This document shows positions 42,878 through 51,163 of a stretch of 64,000 nt of DNA, in pieces (positions within the stretch are counted from its first letter, which is position 1; every line of letters begins with the position of its first letter). A program made the translations under genes and the position numbers. Source of the DNA: Bacillota bacterium. GTDB lineage: Bacteria; Bacillota; Clostridia; Lachnospirales; Lachnospiraceae. The notes under the pieces were generated by a model that ran no database searches, was not told the DNA's origin, and was given only the letters and a program-made list of their open reading frames with translations. Location of the stretch: NCBI GenBank assembly GCA_023458035.1, contig JAEXAX010000034.1:124001-188000 (forward strand), in the 5' to 3' direction.

Positions 42878-43849
42878 TCAACCGGCGTATGGTCGGGCTC
42901 CCTCCAGCACCCGGACGACAGATAGGGCGGTCGCCAGCCGATCTTCGATGGCAGCCTCGTCAGCCTGGCGGATCAAATTGACAAAGGAATGGATTTCATG
43001 TCGCCAGGGGCTGTCACAGGTTTCGTAAACAAGTGGTTCACGGCCACGCAGACAGATCTCGACCCGGGCCGGATTCGAGGCAGAGGGACTGATTTTGATA
43101 TAACCCTGTTCGCCGATCAGCTGATAGCTGTTATCGCCGGGGGCATCCTTACAGGCGATACAGGTGGCGATATGATCCGGATACTGCAAAGTCAGCACGC
43201 CATTGGTATCCACGCCGTTTGTATGGAGGCCGGGCAGGTAGCGGTAGCCTTGCGGCGCGCCGAACAGGCCGATGGTGAAGTAGAGATTATACACGTTTAA
43301 GTCCATTAAGGCTCCGCCGCCAAAGACCGGGTTGAAAACATTCGGAGTTCCGCCGGTCAGCAGCGCGTCATAGCGGCCGGAATACTGGGCAAACACACCC
43401 AGCACCTGTCGAATGCGGCCAATGGACGAAAGCTGTTCTTTTACCAATGTAAAATGCGGATGGAAGAGAGAGGTGATGGCTTCGACCAGCCATAGCTTTC
43501 GCTCTTTGGCCAGCCGCGTCAGTTCACTTAGTTCGGCAGCGGTGAGGGTAAAAGGTTTTTCACAAAGCACATGCTTGTCGGCCAGCAGAGCAGCTTTGAC
43601 CTGCGGATAATGCAGGCTGTTCGGTGAAGCGACATAGATCCAGTCAAGCTTCGGGTCGGCCAGCATTTGAGAAAGATTGGTATAGGTCTGTTTAATGCCG
43701 GTCGCGGCTGCCAAAGCGGCCGCACGTTCGGCACTGCGAGAATAGACGGCCAGACAGTCAATTTCCTCAGTTTCCCGCATGACCGGCAGCATGGTTTTAA
43801 CGATCGAGCCGGTGCCGATGATGCCAAAGGTGAGCGTGGCAGACTTCAT
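42878..43849 (-). CDS. Gfo/Idh/MocA family oxidoreductase
   Basis: A 323-residue NAD(P)-dependent sugar oxidoreductase. The N-terminal Rossmann motif is FGIIGTGSIVKTMLPVM, and the family signature LLADKHVLCEKPFTL, with the catalytic Lys in EKP, lies near residue 91. The C-terminal alpha/beta domain matches the family. The substrate is probably a sugar or sugar derivative. It lies 55 bases downstream of the araC-type gene on the same strand and back-to-back with the PTS genes, so it may act on the imported sugar. The start follows AGGAGG. Confidence 0.88.
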   Translation of the reverse strand: MKSATLTFGIIGTGSIVKTMLPVMRETEEIDCLAVYSRSAERAAALAAATGIKQTYTNLSQMLADPKLDWIYVASPNSLHYPQVKAALLADKHVLCEKPFTLTAAELSELTRLAKERKLWLVEAITSLFHPHFTLVKEQLSSIGRIRQVLGVFAQYSGRYDALLTGGTPNVFNPVFGGGALMDLNVYNLYFTIGLFGAPQGYRYLPGLHTNGVDTNGVLTLQYPDHIATCIACKDAPGDNSYQLIGEQGYIKISPSASNPARVEICLRGREPLVYETCDSPWRHEIHSFVNLIRQADEAAIEDRLATALSVVRVLEGARPYAG

Positions 43850-43873
43850 AAGGAACCTCCTTTATATCATAAG

Positions 43874-43896
43874 GGCCGCAGTATGATACTGCGGCC
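43874..43896. terminator. Hairpin between AraC regulator and oxidoreductase genes
   Basis: GGCCGCAGTA and TACTGCGGCC form a perfect 10-bp stem with a three-base loop. It lacks a T run on the minus strand, so it could attenuate or protect the transcript rather than end it. Confidence 0.55.
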
Positions 43897-43904
43897 TGTT
43901 TGTG

Positions 43905-45110
43905 TTAATGCTGAGAGAGCATCTGCTTGGAGTACTCGCTGGGGGCAATATGATATTTTTGGGTAAAGGCCCGCGAGAAGTAATGGATCGAATTAAAGCC
44001 GAGCATCAGAGCGATCTTACTGATGGTATGCTTGTTTTCACGGATCAACTGGCAGCTTTTCTCCAGCTTGAAGTCGCTGATGTATTTCTTAGGGGTTTGG
44101 TTCAGGTTTTCCTTAAATAATAATTGCAGAGAAGTCCGCGAGATCGAAAAATGCTGACAGATTTCGGCGATGGTTATCGGTTCACAGATGGTTTCTTCGA
44201 TATAGCTCAGGATCTTCTCCAGTAGGCGATCCTGATAATGCTGTCTGGAACCGCTGATCGGTCGCTCATCTTTCTGCGGTAAAAAGGCGGACTGCAACAG
44301 CCGGATGATGATTTCCTGTAACAGGCAGGTCATCAGACTGTTCAGATAAGGAATACGGCCGGCACTTTCCTGAACGAAGGATTTGATTAATTGATAAATT
44401 TTTTTGTCATAATGAAAAATTCGATTTAATAAAAGGTTATCCTCCTCCTTCAGCTGACGTGTCTTGAGATTTTCCATGGAGAACATGACGGTCACATAAG
44501 AGCAGGACTGTCCGGTCGGGATGGCCTGGGTATGGAATTGTCCGGGACCGTAGAAGATCAGATCCTTTTCATGTAGTTCATAGGCCTGACCGTCGATCTT
44601 TGTCATCAGTGTACCGCAATCGACAAAGGTCAGCTCATAGCAATCATTTTTTTCACCCTGAAAAGTATAGCCGGAAATTCGGACATTATAATAATACCCG
44701 CTGATCTCCCGAACGTGAATTTTCGGCAGCACCCGATTGTAAAAATACGGAGTGGTCAGGCTCCAGGATTTCATCGAATAGTTTTCCGAGGTGAGCAGCT
44801 TACATACGACCAGATCGCTGACAGCCACCAGAGCAAAATAGATACCGGGCTTTAAGGCTACCTTGCGATGTACGGCAAAGGTCATCAGGGCAGAGGTATC
44901 TTCGGTGGAACTGACGACCAGTGAGGCGATGCCGGTCTGTAATTCTAGGTAGATCGGACAATCAAAGCAGAAAAACTGCAGAATACTGTCGCGCGGCGTC
45001 AGGGTATTGATACGGCTGACCAGAGGTATCCCCCGGACCGGGAGAGTATCGTTATAAACCGAGCCGTAGGGCTCGAACTCTTTCATGGATGTTTTTAACT
45101 GCATGGGCAT
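43905..45110 (-). CDS. AraC family transcriptional regulator
   Basis: A 401-residue regulator. The last 100 residues form the double helix-turn-helix (ITIAEICQHFSISRTSLQLL, then ISKIALMLGFNSIHYFSRAF), diagnostic for AraC. Residues about 150-260 resemble a cupin sugar-binding domain (GYTFQGEKNDCYELTFVDCG). The first 150 residues are an extra domain I do not recognise. It is divergent from the PTS operon across 256 bases, so it probably controls that operon in response to the sugar. ATG codons at 45110 and 45104 are both possible with AAGGAG upstream. Confidence 0.88.
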   Translation of the reverse strand: MPMQLKTSMKEFEPYGSVYNDTLPVRGIPLVSRINTLTPRDSILQFFCFDCPIYLELQTGIASLVVSSTEDTSALMTFAVHRKVALKPGIYFALVAVSDLVVCKLLTSENYSMKSWSLTTPYFYNRVLPKIHVREISGYYYNVRISGYTFQGEKNDCYELTFVDCGTLMTKIDGQAYELHEKDLIFYGPGQFHTQAIPTGQSCSYVTVMFSMENLKTRQLKEEDNLLLNRIFHYDKKIYQLIKSFVQESAGRIPYLNSLMTCLLQEIIIRLLQSAFLPQKDERPISGSRQHYQDRLLEKILSYIEETICEPITIAEICQHFSISRTSLQLLFKENLNQTPKKYISDFKLEKSCQLIRENKHTISKIALMLGFNSIHYFSRAFTQKYHIAPSEYSKQMLSQH

Positions 45111-45244
45111 TTTCTCCTTTTTGCTTAGCGAAAGTATAGCATATTTTGTGGATCATATCCATAAGATTGACGCGCCAAGACTCATTTGTGATCGAAGTTG
45201 ATGAAAAAAATACAAAAAATGCAACGGGACTATTAAAAACTACA

Positions 45245-45273
45245 ATGACATCTGTAGCGAATTATATTATAAT
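45245..45273 (+). promoter_or_regulatory. Promoter for the PTS operon
   Basis: ATGACA (45245-45250), 17-bp spacer, TATAAT (45268-45273). The leader that follows contains two hairpins: GGGTC/GACCC around 45283-45300 and a 9-bp CTCGAAGCA/TGCTTCGAG stem at 45311-45333. Neither has a T run. The -35 is one base off consensus. Confidence 0.65.
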
Positions 45274-45366
45274 TTTTTATAAGGGTCAATATATGGACCC
45301 GAGTAGCAGGCTCGAAGCATCGTTTGCTTCGAGGAAACAATTGTCTGAATCAAGGGGGATAAGAAC

Positions 45367-45843
45367 ATGCCAAACATCATTTTAACAAGAATCGACAACC
45401 GTCTGGTTCACGGCCAGGTAGCGACCCAGTGGTGCGGAAGTATCGGCGCGAATTTGATCCTGGTTGCCAATGATGAGGTGGCGGGTAACACGCTTCGTCA
45501 GGGCTTGATGGATATGGCGGCGCCAAGCTACGCCGCTATGCGCTACTGGACATTGGAAAAGACCATCTCCACCATTCATAAGGCAGCGGACAGGCAGCTG
45601 ATCTTCATTGTATGTGAAAATCCGCAGGATGTGCTGAAGCTGGTAGAGGGCGGAGTGCCGATCAAAAAGGTCAATATCGGAAACATGCATATGGCAGACG
45701 GAAAGCGTCAGGTGGCCGGTTCGGTGGCCGTAGACGACGCGGATGTGGCTGCCTTCGCCAGGCTTCGTGAGCTTGGGGTAGAGCTGGAAATCAGAAGAGT
45801 GCCGTCGGAAGCTGCGGAAAGTATTGACAAATTATTTAAGTAA
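45367..45843 (+). CDS. PTS mannose/fructose/N-acetylgalactosamine family IIB
   Basis: A 158-residue cytosolic PTS domain. RIDNRLVHGQVATQW has the phosphorylated His (HGQV, residue 15) typical of mannose-family IIB. It receives phosphate from IIA and passes it to the sugar carried by IIC-IID. The sugar cannot be read from the sequence; relatives transport mannose, sorbose, N-acetylgalactosamine or similar. The start follows AAGGGGGAT, and IIC begins 33 bases on. Confidence 0.93.
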   Translation: MPNIILTRIDNRLVHGQVATQWCGSIGANLILVANDEVAGNTLRQGLMDMAAPSYAAMRYWTLEKTISTIHKAADRQLIFIVCENPQDVLKLVEGGVPIKKVNIGNMHMADGKRQVAGSVAVDDADVAAFARLRELGVELEIRRVPSEAAESIDKLFK

Positions 45844-45876
45844 CACGATTATTTTTGGAAGGGGGATTCAAGAACC

Positions 45877-46737
45877 ATGGATTTTAATGCGATTCAAATA
45901 TTTTTGGTTTTTGTTGTTGCGTTTATCGCAGCGATTGATCAATTCAGCCTGTTAGAATCTCTGTATCAGCCAATCGTTACCGGCGCCGTGGTCGGCGCCA
46001 TTCTGGGCGATGCTCAGACCGGTTTGCTGGTCGGCGGAACCTATCAGCTGATGACCATAGGCAATATGCCGGTCGGCGGAGCACAGCCGCCCAATGCCGT
46101 GATCGGCGGTATTATGGCTACCGTATTTGCTATCGGTACAAAATTAGACCCGGCCGCAGCCGTAGGTCTGGCCGTACCGTTCGCTTTGATCGGACAGTAT
46201 ATGGTCACTTTATTATTTACCGTAATGTCTCCGCTGATGTCTGTAGCAGATCGTTTGGCAGAAACGGGAGATACTAAAGGAATCGTTCGTTTAAACTGGT
46301 TGGCCATGATCGGTCTGGGTATTCTGTTTGGTATCGTTTGCGTTATCGGTCTGGTCAGCGGAGCGGCAGCCGGTGAAGCTATGACGAAGTTCTTCGATCA
46401 GGCGCCGTGGGTTATGAGCGGCTTAAGTGCAGCCGGCGGTATGATGCGCTTCGTCGGCTTTGCGGTTTTGTTAAGAATCATGCTGTCAAAGGATCTGTGG
46501 GGCATTTACTTCGCCGGTTTTTCGCTGGCAACCATTATGGGTTACATTACACTGACTACTGTGGAAGTAGTAGATGGGGTTCAGAAGGTAACTGTTAAAG
46601 ACTTAAGTGGATCCGCATTATTGCTGATCGCCTTTATCGGTATTGCGATTGCGCTGAATGATTTCCAGACGCGCTGCGCCATAAAGAATGCGGCGCCGGC
46701 AGTCGGAGCGAACGGAGGTGACGAAGATGGCATCTAA
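45877..46737 (+). CDS. PTS mannose-family IIC
   Basis: A 286-residue membrane permease subunit. The start (IQIFLVFVVAFIAAIDQFSL), the GGTYQLMTIGNMPVGGAQPP segment near residue 51 and several further helices are typical of the AgaC/ManY family. With IID it makes the translocation unit. The start follows GGAAGGGGG. Its last 11 bases overlap the IID gene. Confidence 0.93.
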   Translation: MDFNAIQIFLVFVVAFIAAIDQFSLLESLYQPIVTGAVVGAILGDAQTGLLVGGTYQLMTIGNMPVGGAQPPNAVIGGIMATVFAIGTKLDPAAAVGLAVPFALIGQYMVTLLFTVMSPLMSVADRLAETGDTKGIVRLNWLAMIGLGILFGIVCVIGLVSGAAAGEAMTKFFDQAPWVMSGLSAAGGMMRFVGFAVLLRIMLSKDLWGIYFAGFSLATIMGYITLTTVEVVDGVQKVTVKDLSGSALLLIAFIGIAIALNDFQTRCAIKNAAPAVGANGGDEDGI

Positions 46738-47545
46738 TCAACAGTATAAAGATCTTACCCCGGCGCAGCCATTAGATAAAAAAACATTAAATAAGATGGT
46801 ATTTCGTTCCTTAAACCTGCAGGGTTCCTTCAACTATGAAAGAATGCAGGCCAACGGATGGTTATACGGTCTTTTGCCGGGGCTGCAGAAGATCCATACC
46901 AATAAGGAAGACTTAGCGACCTCCATGCAGCACAATCTGGAGTTCTTTAATACCCATCCGTTCTTGGTAACCTTCGTTATGGGTATTATCCTCTCTCTGG
47001 AGCAGCAGAAGGCAGACACCAACACCATCCGTGCCGTGCGCGTGGCGGCGATGGGACCGTTGGGCGGTATCGGTGACGCCATCTTCTGGTTTACTCTGGT
47101 TCCGATCACAGCCGGTATTACGGCCAATATGGCGATCAACGGATCATGGGCCGGTCCTATTCTCTTCCTGTTGATCTTCAATATCGTACAGTTTGCGGTT
47201 CGTTTTTTCCTGATGCACTGGTCGTATTCCCTGGGTACTCGTGCCATTGAGTTATTGACCAAGAATGCCAAGGAATTCACGCATGCGGCCTCTTTGCTCG
47301 GTGTATTTATCGTTGGCGCTTTAACTTCAAACTATGGTAAAACAGCCATCAAGACGACCATTCCAAATGGTAATGCGCCGATCGTTTTGCAGAACATTCT
47401 GGATGGTGTTCTGCCGAAAATGATCCCGCTTGCACTGACCTTATTACTGTACTACCTGATGAAAAAGCATCGCTGGTCACCGGTGATGTGCATTTTGTTA
47501 CTGTTAGGTATCGGTCTGTTAGGCGCGTTCTTCGGCGTATTCTAA
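46727..47545 (+). CDS. PTS mannose-family IID
   Basis: A 272-residue membrane subunit unique to mannose-family PTS. Early residues contain FRSLNLQGSFNYERMQANGW (the FNYE segment of AgaD/ManZ), and GPLGGIGDAIFWFTLVPI follows near residue 110. The longer frame to 46688 is rejected because GGAGGTGACG lies just before the ATG at 46727. No IIA gene is present next to IIB-IIC-IID, so phosphate must come from a IIA encoded elsewhere. Confidence 0.93.
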   Translation: MASNQQYKDLTPAQPLDKKTLNKMVFRSLNLQGSFNYERMQANGWLYGLLPGLQKIHTNKEDLATSMQHNLEFFNTHPFLVTFVMGIILSLEQQKADTNTIRAVRVAAMGPLGGIGDAIFWFTLVPITAGITANMAINGSWAGPILFLLIFNIVQFAVRFFLMHWSYSLGTRAIELLTKNAKEFTHAASLLGVFIVGALTSNYGKTAIKTTIPNGNAPIVLQNILDGVLPKMIPLALTLLLYYLMKKHRWSPVMCILLLLGIGLLGAFFGVF

Positions 47546-47580
47546 ATCAAATATTATTCACCCCTTGAAGAAGATTCAAA

Positions 47581-47614
47581 CACCCGGCGAGGTAACACTC
47601 TGCCGGGTGTTTTT
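47581..47614 (+). terminator. Terminator after PTS operon
   Basis: CACCCGGC (47581-47588) pairs with GCCGGGTG (47602-47609), followed by TTTTT. Confidence 0.88.
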
Positions 47615-47689
47615 CATACAGAGAAAATAGTTTTTTTGCTTGCGGGCCGGAAAAGGATGAGATTGTTGCGGCCGTGAAACGATTTTTTG

Positions 47690-47717
47690 TTGACGCGGCA
47701 GGTTCTGATGGTATAGC
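47690..47717 (+). promoter_or_regulatory. Promoter for the NEAT-Shp/htsABC operon
   Basis: TTGACG (47690-47695), 16-bp spacer, TATAGC (47712-47717), about 70 bases before the start codon. Confidence 0.6.
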
Positions 47718-47729
47718 TTGATATATAGA

Positions 47730-47747
47730 GTTGCTTTTGGCTAACTA
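47730..47747 (+). promoter_or_regulatory. Candidate operator AGTTGC-N5-GCTAACT
   Basis: An imperfect dyad AGTTGC TTTTG GCTAACT lies just after the predicted promoter of the NEAT-Shp operon. A closely similar dyad lies at the same kind of place before the Shr-like gene. The GTTAG/CTAAC core resembles DtxR/IdeR-type metal-responsive operators. Confidence 0.45.
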
Positions 47748-47787
47748 TATTGCAAGCACCAAAAGAAATAGGAAGGAGATCTCTTGC

Positions 47788-49251
47788 ATGAAAAAGAAAA
47801 TCTGGATAAAACATATGACCTGTGTCCTGCTGGCAGCTTTAGCTGCTGTTCGTTTGACCGCTGTTCCTGCCGCTTCGGCAGCCCCATCCAGTCAGACCTT
47901 TACCATTCCTGTGCGGCTGGAGAAGGCCGCCGAACCGGGAACTCTCTCGATGGGAAATCAGGCAATGGGGCAGACGGCTACTGTTGTTGAGACCCGGACG
48001 GGAGCATCCATCTATCTCAGCTTCAGTGCTATGACCTTTTCCGGTCTGCATGGACACCTGACAAAGATGTATTCCTATGAGAACGGTGGTCTGCATGAGG
48101 CAGCGGTGACAGATACCGTGACAGATACCGGAGTTGACGGACAGCAGGGCGTATTTCCAAGCGGAGTCGTCATTCAAAGAGGCGGTTTGCGTGAGTCGGC
48201 CTTTACAGTCAGAGTACGGGTAGATGCTATGGATGCCATCATAGGCAGTGAGGGCGGCGGTGAACAAGATGCCACCCTGGTATTGGATTATTCCGCAGCC
48301 CCAAAGAGCCTGGCCGATCAGGACGCAGAGGAAGCGGCCAAGGCGGAAGCGGTCAAGGCAGAAGCGGCCAAGGCAGAAGCGGCCAAGGCGGAAGCGGCCA
48401 AGGCGGAGGCGGCCAAGGCGGAGGCGGCCAAGGCGGAAGCAGCCAAGGCGGAGGCGGCCAAGGCGGAAGCGGCCAAGGCGGAAGAGTCAAAGTCGGCCGA
48501 TAAAGCTGAGGACAACACGGAAAAGAAAAGGACAGATGAACCGGAAAAGCCTGCGCAGCCACGAGCTAAGGTAGAGGATTATTTCAAAGCAAAAAAGGAT
48601 GATTTTTCCAAAGGGGCCTATTTGATTGAGGTCAGCGGACTTTATTTGAATCCGCTGGATGGCTTGACAGCGGACGGAGGAACTAAGAATGCCGGTATCG
48701 GAGAAGGGATGGTAGATGGTGTGGTTACACCATCCGGTCAAGGCTTCAGCCGGGGGGCAATGCCGCCGGCCGCGGAAACAGGTTCCGGTGAGAAGTATGC
48801 CAAGGCCTTATTGCAGAAGACGGGCGGCGGTCAGTATTATGCCACTCTGCGGCTGCATCTGATGAATTTTATTACTCGTGATCAAAAAAATGGTCCCTTT
48901 ATACGCTTACTGCAACGGGACGGCAGCTTTAAGGAAGTCAAAGCGGAGTTGTCGGCCGAGCATATCGAGACCTACGGTGATAGTTATGCGGACTATCGTT
49001 TTCCGGTCGAAGATCCGCATTTTCTGGCTCAGATCGAGATGTTTGTGGAGCCGATGGCCCGTGCGGTGACCTTTTTCGTGGAAAGCCACCCGGAACGCTT
49101 TGAGGAAGGTTATGGTGATTTTACATTGCCAAAGGAAAAGGCGGTGGTTCCGGTGCCGGTCGTCATCGGCATTGGTGTGGGAGTTGTCGTAGTACTCGCC
49201 GGTCTGGCGCTTGTTTTGATCAAGAGAAAGGGAGGCCGATCCCATGAATAA
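47788..49251 (+). CDS. Haem-binding surface protein: NEAT-like + (EAAKA)10 + Shp-like domain
   Basis: A 487-residue exported protein. Signal peptide: about residues 1-34. A NEAT-like domain follows at about 37-170 (FTIPVRLEKAAEPGTLSMG, then IYLSFSAMTFSGLHGHLTKM and FTVRVRVDAMDA). Ten exact EAAKA-type units span residues 182-231. The C-terminal domain at about 265-445 resembles streptococcal Shp (IGEGMVDGVV, YYATLRLHLMNF, MFVEPMARAVTFFVE). A membrane anchor (about 455-480, VVIGIGVGVVVVLAGLAL) and basic tail end the protein. Shp passes haem to the HtsA lipoprotein, and an HtsA-like gene overlaps the end of this one. Domain labels are from memory of the families; the fusion itself is directly visible. 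Confidence 0.78.
   Translation: MKKKIWIKHMTCVLLAALAAVRLTAVPAASAAPSSQTFTIPVRLEKAAEPGTLSMGNQAMGQTATVVETRTGASIYLSFSAMTFSGLHGHLTKMYSYENGGLHEAAVTDTVTDTGVDGQQGVFPSGVVIQRGGLRESAFTVRVRVDAMDAIIGSEGGGEQDATLVLDYSAAPKSLADQDAEEAAKAEAVKAEAAKAEAAKAEAAKAEAAKAEAAKAEAAKAEAAKAEAAKAEESKSADKAEDNTEKKRTDEPEKPAQPRAKVEDYFKAKKDDFSKGAYLIEVSGLYLNPLDGLTADGGTKNAGIGEGMVDGVVTPSGQGFSRGAMPPAAETGSGEKYAKALLQKTGGGQYYATLRLHLMNFITRDQKNGPFIRLLQRDGSFKEVKAELSAEHIETYGDSYADYRFPVEDPHFLAQIEMFVEPMARAVTFFVESHPERFEEGYGDFTLPKEKAVVPVPVVIGIGVGVVVVLAGLALVLIKRKGGRSHE
48331..48480 (+). repeat. Ten perfect-length 15-bp repeats encoding EAAKA
   Basis: Exactly 150 bp of 15-bp units (GAAGCGGCCAAGGCG and close variants) encode Glu-Ala-Ala-Lys-Ala, with one Val substitution in the second unit. 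EAAKA forms a rigid helical spacer separating the two haem-binding domains. The DNA is prone to copy-number change by whole codons. Confidence 0.95.
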
Positions 49252-50167
49252 GGTATGGAAAACAGGGTTGACCCTTGCGTTACTGGTAACCACCCTGGCA
49301 GGATGTGTCAATCAGCATCCGTCCGGGCGGGCAGACACCACTGTGGCTATGAATCGGCGGGAAGGTAAGGAAGAGCAAGGGGAGCGTATTATCAGCGGTT
49401 CCATTGCCCTGTGTGAAATCTTTGATCGCCTGCAGATCAATCTGGTCGGCGTTCCGGAAACAAAGCTGGGACAACTGCCGCAACGATATGCCGACACACC
49501 AACCATCGGCATGCCGATGAATCCGGATTTGGAACGGGTGGCCGGCCTGCAACCGACGATCGTCTACGCTCCGGATTCTCTGACTGATTGGCTGAAAACG
49601 GGTTATGAGAAAAATAACATCCCTTGTACCTTTTTGAATCTGCGTAGTGTTGACGGGCTATATCAGACCATTCATACACTGGCGAGCGCTTATGGAAAGC
49701 AGAAGGAAGAGGAAGCATTACTGAAGGAAAAAGAGGAGTTTATGGCGCAGATAGCAGCCCGTTTGAACGGAAAGGAAAAGAAAAGAACGTTGATTCTGAT
49801 GGGGCTGCCGGGTTCATATGTGGCGGCTACGCCGAAATCATATGTAGGCAGTCTGCTTGCCTTGGCGGGCGGTGAAAATGTTGTTCCGGCCGAACACGAT
49901 GAGGAATTTCGACAGATGAATACGGAGGCGCTGCTGCAGCTGGATCCGGATGTGATCTTGCGTACTGCCCATGCCGTGCCGGAGCAGGTGCAGGAGATGT
50001 TTCAGAAGGAATTTTCGGAGAATGATATCTGGAAGCATTTTCGAGCCGTTCAAGAGCAAAAGGTCTATGATCTGCCGGCTGACAGCTGCGGCATGAGCGC
50101 CCGTTTTAATTACCGAACCGGGGTGGAGGCTATCATCAAAGCGCTCTACGGCCTGACGGAGGAATAA
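49244..50167 (+). CDS. Haem ABC transporter substrate-binding lipoprotein (HtsA/SiaA/IsdE-like)
   Basis: A 307-residue lipoprotein. The signal peptide ends in LAGC (Cys21), the lipobox for membrane anchoring. The binding fold is of the class III iron/haem type: TIGMPMNPDLERVAGL has Met90 and Met92, and ILRTAHAVPEQVQEMF has His243; in IsdE and HtsA a Met and a His at these places ligate haem. It would accept haem from the Shp-like protein encoded just upstream (eight-base overlap) and deliver it to the permease. The start follows GGGAGG. Confidence 0.87.
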   Translation: MNKVWKTGLTLALLVTTLAGCVNQHPSGRADTTVAMNRREGKEEQGERIISGSIALCEIFDRLQINLVGVPETKLGQLPQRYADTPTIGMPMNPDLERVAGLQPTIVYAPDSLTDWLKTGYEKNNIPCTFLNLRSVDGLYQTIHTLASAYGKQKEEEALLKEKEEFMAQIAARLNGKEKKRTLILMGLPGSYVAATPKSYVGSLLALAGGENVVPAEHDEEFRQMNTEALLQLDPDVILRTAHAVPEQVQEMFQKEFSENDIWKHFRAVQEQKVYDLPADSCGMSARFNYRTGVEAIIKALYGLTEE

Positions 50168-50170
50168 TAT

Positions 50171-51163
50171 ATGAACGGGATGAATACGAAGCGCATCAGC
50201 AGCTTTATGATTTTGAGCGTGATCCTGCTGTTAACGGTTCTGTTTGCCATGGGCACCGGATCTCTGCGCCTGAGCATGGGGCGGGTGTTGCGCGGCCTGT
50301 TTTTAACCTATGATCAGCAGGTGGCGACGATTTATGATCTGCGTTTTCCGCGTATCGTCATCGCCATGCTGGCCGGAGCGGCTCTGGCTGTTTCCGGGGT
50401 GCTGTTGCAGGCGGTTTTAAAGAATCCGTTGGCAGATCCGGGGATCATCGGTATTTCCGGCGGCGCCGGTCTCTTTGCCGGCCTGCTGACAGCTGTTTTT
50501 CCGGCCCTGTATTTTTGGTCGCCGCTGTTTTCCTGCATCGGCGGTCTGGTTGGTTTTCTGCTGGTGTATGCCTTATCAGGCAGTCGTGGGCATCAGCCGA
50601 CCCGTATCATTTTGGTCGGCATAGCGGTGGCGGCGGCCTTTGCCGGTTTGACTGAGGGATTGGGCTACTGGAAGACTTTTGTGGCCGGAGGAGCAGTCGG
50701 CGGCGGAATCGCCACGATGTCCATGAAGACGTGGACAGATGTGGCCATCCTGCTGTGGTATGTGCCGCTCGGTCTGGTCTTGGCGGTTTTTGTGGGACGG
50801 GCCTGTAATTTGCTGGCCTTAGAGGAAAAAACGATCCGCAGCTTGGGGATTCCTTTGGAAAAGCTGCGGTTCGGAATTTCGCTGATCGCAGTTTTGCTGG
50901 CTTCGGCAGCGACCGCCATCGTCGGCGTGGTTTCCTTTTTAGCTCTCATCGTACCGCATATCGGTCGGCAGCTGGTCGGCAATGACAACCGTATACTGCT
51001 GCCGTTTGCCGCCCTGCTGGGAGCATTTGTATTTTTGTTGTTTGATACTGTGGGGAGAACCATCATGGCGCCGGTGGAGGTTCCGGCTCAGCTGTTGATG
51101 GCGATTATCGGCGGTCCATTGTTTATTTGGCTGCTGCGCAAAGGAGACAGATGCCATGGATAA
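50171..51163 (+). CDS. Iron/haem ABC transporter permease (FecCD family)
   Basis: A 330-residue permease with nine or ten helices. IYDLRFPRIVIAMLAGAALA, then SGVLLQAVLKNPLADPGIIG near residue 75 and VGVVSFLALIVPHIGRQLVG near residue 252 are the FecCD family marks. As HtsB it would form the haem channel as a homodimer with two copies of the following ATPase. It starts three bases after the lipoprotein gene and overlaps the ATPase gene by eight. Confidence 0.93.
   Translation: MNGMNTKRISSFMILSVILLLTVLFAMGTGSLRLSMGRVLRGLFLTYDQQVATIYDLRFPRIVIAMLAGAALAVSGVLLQAVLKNPLADPGIIGISGGAGLFAGLLTAVFPALYFWSPLFSCIGGLVGFLLVYALSGSRGHQPTRIILVGIAVAAAFAGLTEGLGYWKTFVAGGAVGGGIATMSMKTWTDVAILLWYVPLGLVLAVFVGRACNLLALEEKTIRSLGIPLEKLRFGISLIAVLLASAATAIVGVVSFLALIVPHIGRQLVGNDNRILLPFAALLGAFVFLLFDTVGRTIMAPVEVPAQLLMAIIGGPLFIWLLRKGDRCHG

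Noticed and set aside
48318..48574. Open frames on both strands across the EAAKA repeats
   Set aside because: The 15-bp repeat lacks stop codons in several frames, so long frames with Arg/Lys, Ala/Ser or Pro/Trp repeats are artefacts of the repeat; none has a ribosome site or domain.
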